NCBI GenBank assembly: GCA_030068075.1
Contig: CM057836.1
Location: forward strand, 64,827,788-64,891,787
DNA from: Paguma larvata
Taxonomy: Eukaryota > Chordata > Mammalia > Carnivora > Viverridae
Direction: 5' to 3'
Length of the DNA: 64,000 bases
The position numbers were made by a program, and so were the translations under genes. The notes under the pieces were generated by a model. That model was not told the DNA's origin, searched no databases, and saw only the letters and a program-made list of their open reading frames with translations. Of this stretch, positions 1-13,979 are shown piece after piece (the stretch's first letter is position 1; every line of letters begins with the position of its first letter).

Positions 1-1135
<1,135 letters not shown>

Positions 1136-1399
1136 TCACATCATTAGTATTTGCTTATATTTCAGTACATTTCACATAATTTGCTATAGCTGAAGTAGGC
1201 ACACAAAATTCAACTTGTTCTGCGGCAACCAACAGAATCGCAAAACCTTTCAGTCAACTACTAGCAGTGTAAGAAACACTTTTGGCCATGTTTTTAAACC
1301 TTTCCAAGCTCCAAAATTTCCAAACTTTGCTAATTGTTTAATGGTAATTAAAGACAAAAGGTCAATGTTCTCAGAGTTGGAATAAAGTGGGCAAATCAC

Positions 1400-1720
1400 C
1401 AGGTCTTTAATTTTTGGTCAAATTACAAAAGCAGTATAGGTTCATCGTAGAGGGATTTAGAAATACAGAAAAGTATAAAGATGAAAAATGAAATATCTAC
1501 CACCTCCTGTTAACATATGGATAGATCTTCCAGATGTTTTTTGGTGTGTGTGCGTGTGTGTGTATATATACACATACATATATATATACATATATATGTA
1601 TGTATATGTTTTTCTAACTTGCAATGTTATATATCTTCACTGTAGAAATGTTACTCAAAAGCTTTCTAAATATGAATTATCTTTCTATATAGCCAAATAA
1701 CTAAGGTTTTCAATTTTCAT
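1400..1720 (+). mobile_element. Old LINE-1 3'-UTR-like fragment
   Basis: The phrases TTTAGAAATACAGAAAAGTA and CACCTCCTGTTAACATAT resemble the 3' region of ancient mammalian LINE-1. It is interrupted by the TG/TA microsatellite at 1543-1611. Confidence 0.45.
1543..1611. repeat. TG/TA compound microsatellite
   Basis: A GTGTGTGTGCGTGTGTGTGT block runs into alternating TATATACACATACATATATA. It is likely length-variable. Confidence 0.9.
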
Positions 1721-1823
1721 TGCATAATTTATCATGTGGAAGACCATAAACATAAAGCTTGAGCCACTTTATAGAAAGCAATAGGAAGACTTCAGTGGGT
1801 ATACAGAAATTAAGTATTTCATT

Positions 1824-1892
1824 TTGGCATAGTTTTTAGATGAGATCAGGTGCGTTCAGAGTGGTATGGCCGTACACTTGGCATAGTTTTTA
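1824..1892 (-). pseudogene. 5S rRNA 5'-end fragment (39 nt) with target-site duplication
   Basis: On the minus strand 1839-1877 matches nucleotides 1 to 39 of 5S rRNA at 34 of 39 positions (for example ACGGCCATACCA and CTGAACGC). The mismatches are at 5S positions 3, 18, 27, 30 and 37. It is flanked by an exact 15-bp direct repeat, TTGGCATAGTTTTTA, at 1824-1838 and 1878-1892. There is no A-tail and no rest of the 5S gene, so it cannot be a working gene. The layout is that of a retroposed RNA fragment. Confidence 0.85.
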
Positions 1893-1914
1893 AAATGTAT
1901 GAACTGGTATAACT

Positions 1915-2075
1915 TTACTGCTATGTACATAGCCCCTCACCATCTATTAAGGCTCTTTACATTTATTTGATATTCATAATACCCTTGAGAACAGGCTAAA
2001 GCAGCAATTCCTATCATCCTCACTTGGAAGTGAGGGAAAGGGGGCCTATGTGGTTGCTCAAGGGTTCAATGGGGG
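1915..2075 (-). mobile_element. MIR SINE
   Basis: The order GCTCTTTACATTTATTTGAT, ATAATACCCTTGAGAACAG, then GTGGTTGCTCAAGG follows the reverse complement of the MIR core. It is heavily diverged. Confidence 0.55.
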
Positions 2076-2122
2076 TTATACAGGAGATAATACTGACATC
2101 TTGATCTTTGAGAAATTTCAAT

Positions 2123-2143
2123 CATTTTTTAAAGTTTATTTAT

Positions 2144-2185
<42 letters not shown>

Positions 2186-2349
2186 AGTAAAAGAAGGACA
2201 GAGAGAGAGGAGAGAGTGAATCCCAAGCAGGATTGGCACTGTCAGTGCAAACCCCAACTCTGGGCTCAAACTTACATACCGTGAAATCATGATCTAAGCT
2301 GAAACAGTAAGTCAGATACTTAACCGACTGAGCCACCCAGGTACCCCTG
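2123..2349 (-). mobile_element. CAN SINE (carnivore tRNA-Lys SINE)
   Basis: It starts with a T-rich tail and a long GA repeat and ends in GACTGAGCCACCCAGGTACC, the reversed head. Flanking repeats TTGAGAAATTTCAAT and TTGAGAACTTTAAT form an imperfect duplication. Confidence 0.9.
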
Positions 2350-2921
2350 CCTTGAGAACTTTAATGAAGATACATATAAAACCAGAAATAATTTCAAAGC
2401 AGTATATTTTAACTACATACAAGTACCAAGAAAATTCAAAGAGAACCATGTTGAATTAACTGGAATGAGGAAGGCTAGGATTTGAATTAGTGGTGAGAAA
2501 GGAGGTGCATCCGGAATCAGGAAAGCAGCATCAGGCAAATCCAGGTGACAAATATGTGAGGAAAAATCAGTGACAAACCAAATATTTTGCCCCTGTAGGA
2601 GAGGAAAAATGGTGGCCCTCTTAGTTAAGTATTGAGGGAAGGAGTTCTGGGATGGTCATCCCATCCAGGAGGTGCGGGACTCTGGCGGCTGTGGAGGTGG
2701 CAGCCTTTAGGGAGGATTAGATGTACAGCCACTGGAGACAACACAGGATTCTTCTCTCATTAAGGAGCAAAGTGTCAACTCTGGGGATTTGTTTCATGGG
2801 TATCTACTATTTCTATGAAAAGGCACTCAAGTATAAAACAGAAAAAACAAAAAGATCTGGGGAAAAGATGATTATGTATAAGGTTTGGGAAAACATTTAA
2901 GTATTAACTTTGAACTGAACA

Positions 2922-3109
2922 GGGGCGCCTGACTAGCTCAGTCAGTCGGCCATCCAACTTTGGCTCAGGTCGTGATCTTGTGGTTCGTGAGTTTGAGCCC
3001 AGCAATGGGCTGTCTGCTGTCTGCACAGAGCCCTCTCTCTCTGCCTCTCCCCTGCTTGTACTCTCTCTCTCTCTCAAAAATAAATAAACTTAAAAAAGGA
3101 AAACAAAAA
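2922..3109 (+). mobile_element. CAN SINE
   Basis: The head is GGGGCGCCTGACTAGCTCAG and the tail is a CT repeat with AAATAAATAAAC. It is flanked by a near-perfect duplication, AACTTTGAACTGAAC at 2906-2920 and AACTTTGAACCTGAAC at 3110-3125. Open frames on both strands here are SINE translations. Confidence 0.95.
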
Positions 3110-4038
3110 AACTTTGAACCTGAACAAAATATTAAATGTGAACACCTACCAAAAACCAAAAAAAAGAAAGAAGGCAGATGTTTCCTTTTCTCACCATACA
3201 TGAACATTAAAAGGGCAGTAAAAATTTTACAATCATTATTCTTAAGAGTAATTATTTTGTAGTTATTATTTAACTCTAGAATGTGCACCTCTGATCTGAG
3301 TTACTGAAATATTTCTAATGAACAACGACAAAGCATAGAGAGACCATTATTCTCAGACACAAAGGATTCTAATGAAGTCACCCGGTCAGATGGAACAATG
3401 CCGACATGAAACATTCCAAATAACCAAATAATTCTCTAAAAAGGCACAGAGAGATCTAACACCAGGATAGGTATGAGATTTTTTGTAGCAATGGCAAGTC
3501 TCTTAATTCCTGCTTCCTGAGAAGCACTTCCTGTTTGGAAAACAGTGACAATTTAGGATAGCAACACACCAGCAAATCTACATCAAATGAACAGATGTAG
3601 TTTATCTTTCCCAATCTCCATTCCCAGATTGTAATGCAAATTTTGTTAGAACTGGCAGATACCTTGGAGTTCATTTGGCCCTAGGTAATCTCCAAAGTCC
3701 CTTCTGTCTCTGACTAGCGACTGGAGGACTGGAGAAGGATCAACAATATCCACCAACCTGGTAGGCTTATTTGGTGTAAAACCAACCAAGCATGACAATG
3801 CTCAACCGCTACTGTTTTCAAGCATTCATTTCAGATAATTGTTATTTGCCTGTCTGCCAACACTGGGGATTTGCAAAAGCACAAAGGATTTCACCCTAGC
3901 TACAAAAATGTCACATAAAAATGTTTTCTTGGAGTGCAAAGATTTTGCATTCAACCGTGACCGCAATCATTCATTTGCTGTTAGGTAGGTTTCAGGGGGA
4001 GAAAATCGGGGATCCTGGAATTGGTTGTAGAAAATATA

Positions 4039-4260
4039 GGGGCACCTGGGTGGCTCAATTGGTTAGGCGGCCAACTTCAGCTCAGGTCATGATCTCACGA
4101 TCTGTGAGTTCGAGCCCCGCGTCGGGCTCTGTGCTGAAAGCTCAGAGCCTGGAGCCTGCTCCAGATTCTGCGTTTCCCTCTCTCTCTGCCCTTCCCCTGC
4201 TCACGCTCTGTCTCTGTGTCTCTCAAAAATAAATAAACGTTAAAAAAATTTTTTTAAGAA
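4039..4260 (+). mobile_element. CAN SINE, full length
   Basis: The head, box-B-like GTTCGAGCCC, the CT block and the AAATAAATAAACG tail are all present. A short flanking AGAAAATA repeat is visible on both sides. Confidence 0.93.
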
Positions 4261-4336
4261 AAGAAAATACAGAGAGTGAAAATATTCGTTGGAAGCCTGC
4301 TAAGATTTGTTATGGATTTCATTTTTCTTAAAATAT

Positions 4337-4530
4337 TTTTTTAAGTTTTTACTTATTTTTGAGAGTGAGAGAGCGCACATGTGCACACAAGGCGGGAAGG
4401 AGCAGAAAGAGAGAGAGAGACACAGAATCTGAAGCAAGCTCCAGGCTCAGAGCTATCAGTACAGAGCCTGATGTGGGGCTTGATCTCACAAACTGTGAGA
4501 TCATCATCTGAGCCAAAGTCGGATGCCCTG
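4337..4530 (-). mobile_element. CAN SINE, head missing
   Basis: A minus-strand tail and body (GAGAGAGAGAGACACAGAATC, GATGTGGGGCTTGATCTCAC) are present, but the usual CCACCCAGG end is lost after GTCGGATGCCCTGG. Confidence 0.85.
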
Positions 4531-4899
4531 GTTTCATGGGTTTTTTTCTGGGGAGAGAAATTCAGCCTCAGAGAGATTGAATAGCTTTCCCAGAGACAAG
4601 TAAGAGATACAAAGAGGGTTCAAAGTCAAATCCTAGCTTGGCTTCCTTACTGTAGAATATACAGACTGGATGCTGGCTCTGCAACCAGAGTCCTAGACTT
4701 CCATAAAGCCATCACCCCCTACTGGAAACCAGGCTCATCATGAGCTCACATAATTCTTTACTTATGGATCAAAGAACAACTCAGTGCTTTTGCCATTTCT
4801 CAGATCAGAAATTCATGTTGATATGTATCTTTGATTAATAAAAATTATAAAGGGAATTATTGGTAGGACACTTGATACCTTTGAATAATAGAACCTATA

Positions 4900-5434
4900 G
4901 GCTTATCTTTTGTCTTCTGTTTTTTCATTATTTTTTTATTATTTTGGCAATAATATAGGTTATTGTAAAGTAATTTTAAAAATAAAGGAAAATTTAATCA
5001 TCAACACAGTACCCAGTGTTAACGGTTTAACATTTTTGGTATCTTTCCAATTTATTGCCTATATAAAAATATACTTTACTTTCAAAGTAAAAAGAAAAAA
5101 AACAAATTTACCTTATCTAGTATATTGTAAATAAATCTTGAATATTTCTTAACATTAAATAATCATCTAAACCATGACTTATAATGACTGTACAGTATTT
5201 CTTCCCATGGATATACCATATTTTATTTAACCACCTGGGGGCAGTTTGGTGCCTTCAGGTGTTCTTTTGTCTGGTTTTATTTGCTGTTGGTAATTTATTC
5301 AGCAATGAACCTATCCCTGGTTCACACTCCTAATAATTTCCTTGAGATAAATTCAAAGATATGAAATTATTGGCTGTGTTCTCTTCAGCAGCACATATAC
5401 TGAAATCACTGGCTCAAAGGATATTAACATTTCT
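4900..5434 (+). mobile_element. Ancient LINE-1 3'-end-like sequence
   Basis: The phrases ACAGTACCCAGTGTTAACGG, AACCACCTGGGGGCAG and TTTCCTTGAGATAAATTCA resemble the 3' UTR of old mammalian LINE-1 or HAL1. It is the host of the U6 fragment at 5376-5400 and runs up to the SINE at 5435. Confidence 0.5.
5362..5414 (+). pseudogene. U6 snRNA 5'-end fragment (25 nt) with target-site duplication
   Basis: Positions 5376-5400 match nucleotides 1 to 25 of U6 snRNA at 22 of 25 (TTCAGCAGCACATATAC; mismatches at U6 positions 4, 7 and 12). It is flanked by TGAAATTATTGGCT (5362-5375) and TGAAATCACTGGCT (5401-5414), which agree at 12 of 14. Removing the insert and one copy restores ordinary old LINE-1 text. 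There is no A-tail, and the rest of U6 is absent, so it is not a gene. Confidence 0.8.
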
Positions 5435-5474
5435 TTTAAAAGTTTAATTTTTTTAATGTTTATTCATTTTTGAA

Positions 5475-5505
<31 letters not shown>

Positions 5506-5677
5506 ACATGATCAGGGGAGGGGCAGAGAGAGTAGAAGACACAGAATCTGAAGTAGGCTCTAGGCTCTGAACCATCAGCACAGAGCCAGATGTGGGGCTC
5601 GAACGGGGAACCATGAGATGGTGACCTGAGCCGAAGTCAGATGCTTAACCAACTGAGCCACCCAGGCACCCCAGAAC
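5435..5677 (-). mobile_element. CAN SINE, full length
   Basis: A minus-strand copy from the T-rich tail and GA repeat to GAGCCACCCAGGCACCCC. An exact 12-bp duplication ATTAACATTTCT is at 5423-5434 and 5678-5689. Confidence 0.95.
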
Positions 5678-5884
5678 ATTAACATTTCTAAAGCTATAGA
5701 TAGATATTATCAGATATTATAAAATTTCTAGACTAAAGGACTAGAAATACTCATTTCTAGTATTCATTTACCTCTCTCCGAGTAAGTTTGAGAGTGTTCA
5801 GACACTAAATCTTTGTCAACACTGGGTACACTTTAATCCTAATTTTGATAGATTAAACTGCGTTATTTAAAAATTGTTATTCCT

Positions 5885-6092
5885 GGGGCACCTGGGTGGC
5901 TCAGTCGGTTGGACGCCTGACTTCGCTCAGGTCATGATCTTGCAGTTCATGAGTTCAAGCCTGGCATTGGCCTCTGTGCTGACAGCTTGGAGCCTGGAGC
6001 CTGCTTCAGATTCTATGTCTCCCTCTCTCTCTGCCGCTCACCTACTCGCACTCTATCTCTCAAAAACAAAGAAACATTAAAAAAAATTTTAT
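5885..6092 (+). mobile_element. CAN SINE, full length
   Basis: The head is GGGGCACCTGGGTGGCTCAG. The flanking duplication is AATTGTTATTCCT at 5872-5884 and AATTGTTATTTCT at 6093-6105. Confidence 0.95.
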
Positions 6093-6426
6093 AATTGTTA
6101 TTTCTTATTAATGAGATTTAGCATTTTCATAGATCCATTAGCCAACAATGTTTCCATTTTTGTCAATTATACATGTCCCTTCTCCATCGTACAGGTTTGT
6201 TCAACATCTTTACATTTCAAGAACAAACCAAAACTCTATCTAACACGCTTGTGGCTTACACTTTGCTCATGTGTGGTTTGTCTCTTTTGTTTCTTAGGGG
6301 TTGGGGGCAGGTAGACAGAAGGTTTTAATGTTTATAGAATTGAATCTATAATATCATCCTTTATGGTTTCTTTGCTTCTTCATTCAGGCAGGCTTTCACC
6401 CACTTGAGAGCAGTTAAACATTTCCT

Positions 6427-6636
6427 GGGAAGCCTGGGTGGCTCAGTTGGTTAAGCAGCCAACTTCGGCTCAGGTCATGATCTCGCAGTATGTGAGTTCG
6501 AGCCCCATGACGGGCTCTGTGCTGACGGCTCAGAGCCTGGAGCCTACTTCAGATTCTGTGTCTCCCTCTCTCCCTGCCCTTCCCCTTCCTCTGTCTCTAA
6601 GTCTCTCGAAAATAAATAAACGTAAAAAAAAAATTT
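6427..6636 (+). mobile_element. CAN SINE, full length
   Basis: The complete head, body and tail are flanked by an exact 11-bp duplication AAACATTTCCT at 6416-6426 and 6637-6647. Confidence 0.95.
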
Positions 6637-6654
6637 AAACATTTCCTCAGATAT

Positions 6655-7190
6655 TCATGTAATTATTTTATAGGTTTTTAAACATTTAACTCTTTAATTC
6701 ATAAATAATTTATTTTATTGTATGGTATGAAGTAATAACATACATTTTTTTTCTCCCAAATAGATAAACTGTCCTAGGGCCCACTGGTGAAGATACTATT
6801 ATTATATTCTAAATTGTTATACATATTAAAGTCTATTTCTCAGCTTTGTTTTTTTCATAATATGCTTAGTAAATCGTAGAGTCGTTTCCTCTTCATTATC
6901 CCTTTTTTATCCAAGTTCTTGGTTATTCTCATTCTTTTATCCCTCTAGACTAACTCAGAATAATTTATAAGGAAACATCAGATAACAATAACAAAACTTC
7001 TAGAGATGTTAACTAAACTCGTACTGAATATAATTGAAGCGATGTGTTTGTAGTTTTTAGACTTCATGTCCAGAACCAAGGTTGTCTCTCCATTTGTTCA
7101 AGCCTTTTATATTCCTCTGTGAAGTTTTGGAATATTCTTTAAATAAGTCTTGCATATCTCTTGTTGTATTTATTTCTGGACATCTGATCA
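6655..7190 (-). mobile_element. Old LINE-1 fragment
   Basis: The phrases CTCCCAAATAGATAAACTGT and TTGTCTCTCCATTTGTTC read as diverged LINE-1 in reverse. On the minus strand near 7070-7190 the peptide DMQDLFKEY and NKWRDN recall an ORF2 segment. The 107-codon frame here is therefore not a host gene. Confidence 0.5.
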
Positions 7191-8057
7191 TCTGTCCCTT
7201 TCTAACAATTAAGTAGGAACAATGGGGAGGACCATAAAAAATTAGACTGAAAAAGAACAAGAAAACAGGGAAACAGGAGGAGTTGGTTGAGGAAATTATA
7301 TAGATACCTATTCCGTTCATACAAAAATGCAGCAATGTGGTACCAGCAGAGTCAAGCAAGTAATCCTCACACTCTTTCAATTATGAACTTTAATCTCTAT
7401 TATGTACAAATCTGTAGACAGAAGATCCTGGGTCACATCCCAGGGTCCAGCAGAAATTTCTATGTTGGAGCAAAGAAAGTTAATGGTGTTAAGTGTGCTA
7501 GTTGTTTAACAAAGTGGAAAGAAGCAAATAACTAAAGTAGGTCCTGGACTACTTGTGGTGTTTGTGGCTGTGTAGTTTAGGCGAAGACAGAAGCATTTAA
7601 AAATCAATGGCCCAGGTAGGCTCATACTGTGTATCCCTCTATCTTTACGTCCAACCCAATGCTATTCCTTCTAAAAGAACTTATCAACATGACAGAAAAT
7701 GTTTTGATATGCAGTATGTGTAAACATTCATCAAAATGTAAAAACAATTTAAAAAATTAAAATCAGATCTGTTTTAAAGCATGCAATCCTTGAAGTACTA
7801 GGAGTATTTGGTTTAGCATTTAATTAACAAAGTTTTCTTTTCAGCTGCCTGGTGGGCACTTCACCTGAGGGTCCTTACACTATAGTTCTGAAAGAAAGCC
7901 CCCTTAGCTGATGTTAGCTTGCTTCAAGATCAAAGAAACCAGTAGAAGACTCCAAATTTAAGAAAAAGAGTTGAGCCATTTCTCGACATCAAATTATATA
8001 TATAAATACCTTAAATTCTTCTCATAAAAGTTACCAAAAAATTTTTTTAAATAACTA

Positions 8058-10640
<2,583 letters not shown>

Positions 10641-10739
10641 CCGGTCAGAGTGGCCAGTGGCTGAGGCCAGAAGTTTTCCCTTCCTCCAGTCCCAAATGCA
10701 GACTGTGTTTTTGGCATCCAGTCCCACAGAGGCCAAACA
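10641..10739 (-). CDS. EML6: EML6 coding exon (inferred exon 3), WD40
   Basis: The exon is 99 nt, exactly 33 codons, phase 0 at both ends. It reads from CLASVGLDAKN through VCIWDWRKGKLLASATGHSDR. The VCIWDWRKGK and GHSDR motifs are the end of one WD blade and the start of the next. The acceptor is TTATTCTTAG and the donor is CGG|GTAAGA. The first codon is TGT (Cys); from memory the human protein has Arg here, which would be a single CGT to TGT change at a CpG, and EML5 has Cys at this place. The frame is open through the whole exon and continues from the preceding exon without a break. Confidence 0.95.
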
Positions 10740-10804
10740 CTAAGAATAAGAACAATAATTTAATAGCTGAAACTGATGGGCACATTTCTTACTATCTATG
10801 ACTT

Positions 10805-10900
10805 CTTTCAACAGTCACTGGTTACCTACTGTGGGCCAGGCATTTAATATATGCAAAAAAATGATTTCTCAAAATCTATCTAAAGTCTACCGCTAAAGGT
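10805..10900 (-). mobile_element. MIR-like fragment
   Basis: The phrase TTACCTACTGTGGGCCAGGC followed by ATTTAATATATGCAA is the edge of a MIR or L2 element in reverse. Only a short piece is left. Confidence 0.4.
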
Positions 10901-11432
10901 ATCACATATGACTTCCATTAGCATACACTGAAATTGCAAAAACCTAAAAGCTGTAACTCATCTGACACGCAGCCTCTGATTTAACCAGTTGAAATCAGAA
11001 GCACACAACTTGAAGACAAGGTTCAGATTTTTTAATTTTTAAATTTAAAATCTTAATGGATTTTTATCCTAACTAAAGTAGATGAGATTACAGAGTAGTA
11101 AAATCAAAAAGTATAATTCCGGGGATCTACATATGTAGTGAATCTAGTCCTCGAAAGAAAAATGAAATAATGATCACTACCCTCTCAAGAAGGCAAGAAA
11201 CACTAGGTAAACTGTTTAAAAAGACCTCAAACCAGCTCAAGTCCTGTGATCCACTCAACTTGCCCCAAATTCTCAGGCTTGTCAAGTCTCTATGAAGAAT
11301 TTCACACGTCTTTCCATAGTATGGACTTACAAAATGAACTCTGAAATTTGCTAAGAAGTGGACTGAAAAAATTAACTGGCAGAAAAACAGAGGAAGGGTG
11401 GCCCAGGATCCCGGAGAAGGATGGATGTTGGT

Positions 11433-11443
11433 GGGGGGGGGGG
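11433..11443. repeat. Poly-G run
   Basis: Eleven consecutive G followed by TGGG. Such runs are unstable and may fold into a G-quadruplex. Confidence 0.8.
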
Positions 11444-11599
11444 TGGGAAAGGCACAGCTCAGTGAGGAGGTGGAGGCAGTGGAAGCCAGGAATGCTGCCT
11501 CTGTATGCACTGCCTTTTCTGTAACATATTTTAAAAATGGACACGTAACTGACATCTGTAACATTAACTAATGTTTTCGGCCAAAGGTTGCTGGAAGTC

Positions 11600-11840
11600 A
11601 AAGGCAAGAAAAAAAGTTTGTTGGGGGTCCTGGGAAGGCTTCAGGAAGTATGTCCCTTAAGGACCTTTGAAGCGTCATAGAAGAATGAGTCACTTTAAGG
11701 CATATAGAAGGTGATTAGGGCACCTGAGATGGAGAAACACAGCATGAGGGAGGGGTTGGAGGAGCAAAAGAGCAAGGCCTGGTAAAGGAATCTCATGGCC
11801 TTGTCCAATCTGACTTCAAGGATATAGTGAAGACAAGGCT
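11600..11840. repeat. Old interspersed-repeat-like stretch
   Basis: Phrases such as GGGAAGGCTTCAGGAAG, CATGAGGGAGGGGTTGG and GAGCAAGGCCTGGTAAAGG are typical of a common ancient mammalian repeat. I cannot name the family with confidence. Confidence 0.3.
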
Positions 11841-12575
11841 ACAAGAGTCGGTTAGCCTAGAACACCCAGCCACAAATGATAGACTTATTCACAGAGTTCT
11901 CCAAGTTTTGTTTGTTTTTAAAACAATGTACCCACACTTTTTCCAGTTGGTGAAATAAATTAGCAAGAAACTGTGTGGAGACCAGTCAGAGGTTACTTCA
12001 AATGTCAGGCAGGACATGGATTTGTAACTTAAAGGATGGTGGCAGAGAATGGGGAGGGGAGAATGCAAGTAAGGGTCACTGTAGAGATACTCACAATCAC
12101 TAATCAATCAGTGGCTGCTTGAACTGTGGGGAGTGGGTAGGGAGAAGGAGGAGTTAGAAGAGACCTCAACGTAAAGAGTCCAAGAGAATTTTCTCAGTGA
12201 ATTATTAGGAGGTGGTAAATTATGAGGAGAAGACATTCTCAAAGCAAAGGGAACCAAGGAAATGCTCAGGGCTTGAAGTCTAGGAGAAATGTTTGGTCCA
12301 ACTCTCATTCCAAGTAGGAAGCTAATATTGGACCAGGTCAGGATGGACCTGATCAGCCTGAGTTCGTGACTTCCTTCGGGAGGTTTTTCAACCCATGCTA
12401 CGACTCGGGGAACCAAAACTGAGGTGCACTCAGAGCTGGGTGTCAGTGCCACAGCTTGGAATGTATCTGACATGATTCTAGGAGGCAGACAACGAGAGGC
12501 AGCAAGGGTTAGTAGACTTTCTGAGCCTATAAGCTTTGTGCACTGCAATTCTAGCTGACTCATGAGAAGTCATCA

Positions 12576-12830
<255 letters not shown>

Positions 12831-13701
12831 TTATCCACATGTGTTTCTCATTTCAATCATCTAGCAAGATAATCTCAAGAAAGAGAGTCTCAACTCTTCT
12901 TAAAGTAAGACGTTACCTGACTGGTCTGATGGAAATGCTGAATAGCAAAGAGAGGCTTAGCACAGTTTAACAATAATTTCAATCTGATTTCACCCATTTG
13001 GTTACCTTGAAAATCAGACACTATTATAATTCTATGATTAGAAAACCTATATGGTTCTAGAATTGCTGTATCTCAAGATATTTACTTACTGACTTTGAAA
13101 ATATTACTCAGCTTTTTCAAGTTAGCTTTTGACTTTAATTTGAGGGGGGAAAAACACTGTTGCTAGGAGACAGTGTGCTTCTCGGAATTAATTAAACCTG
13201 CCTGCACAACTGCTGGATAGCAACCTCATTAGGATTTCAAAGCATGAAGGGGTCCCAGAGTCAAGTGCTGTTTCTGTGTCTGTTCCCACAGATTATGTAT
13301 TTTCAAAGACAATTTCTATTTTACACAAATCACTGTAACACCAAGAGAACCACAAATTACTATGCTTGTGGTTTGTGTAACATTTTCCCTCTGTAGTCCA
13401 GTCAAAATAAAACTTTGCCAAATGCGGACTAAAATTTCAGGGAGTCTGTACTAGTCCAGACGGAGAAATGTTATCACTGTTATTCCTAGATGAGCAATTA
13501 CTCTAATGTCTGTGTAAAGAAGTTGTGCCTTTCCTAAAACGGGTGATGAGAATTGAAAAAAAAAAAAAAAGGGCACATACCTCTATGAAAAACTAGCAGA
13601 TGACTGTTTACACAAGTACAGTTTTTTTCTTTTTTTGATTTCAACATCTATTTACACAATTCAGAGTTTTTTTACATTTCAACTTTCAGCATGATTTTAA
13701 T

Positions 13702-13739
13702 ACAAGTATACGGTCTTCAGACAAGTATACGGTCTTCAG
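13702..13739. repeat. 19-bp tandem duplication
   Basis: ACAAGTATACGGTCTTCAG occurs twice with no gap and no mismatch. Confidence 0.95.
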
Positions 13740-13769
13740 ACACCTCAATTTTGCATGCTGATACCCCTT

Positions 13770-13930
13770 ATGACCTCTGGTTCTTCAGGCATGTTGCCCT
13801 CTTTAGCCTCAGGTTCCTCATCTATAAAATGGAGTTACTACATAAAAGTAGACAATATACAGAAGACAGAGCATTCAGCACTGCACCCGGTTCAGAGTAA
13901 GCACTCAAAGGAGTTTCCTTATCATCATCG
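13770..13930 (+). mobile_element. MIR SINE
   Basis: The text TCAGGTTCCTCATCTATAAA followed by ATGGAGTTACTAC and GAGTAAGCACTCAAAG is the MIR core and 3' part. Confidence 0.6.
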
Positions 13931-13979
13931 TTTCGTGTAACTGGCATCTAGATACACCTACCACATGCACAGCTAGGTG

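Noticed and set aside
1839..1877. A working 5S rRNA gene
   Set aside because: Only the first 39 nt are present and the internal promoter region is missing.
12108..12563. 151-codon minus-strand frame next to the exon
   Set aside because: It lies in the intron, has no recognisable domain and is not in frame continuity with the exons.
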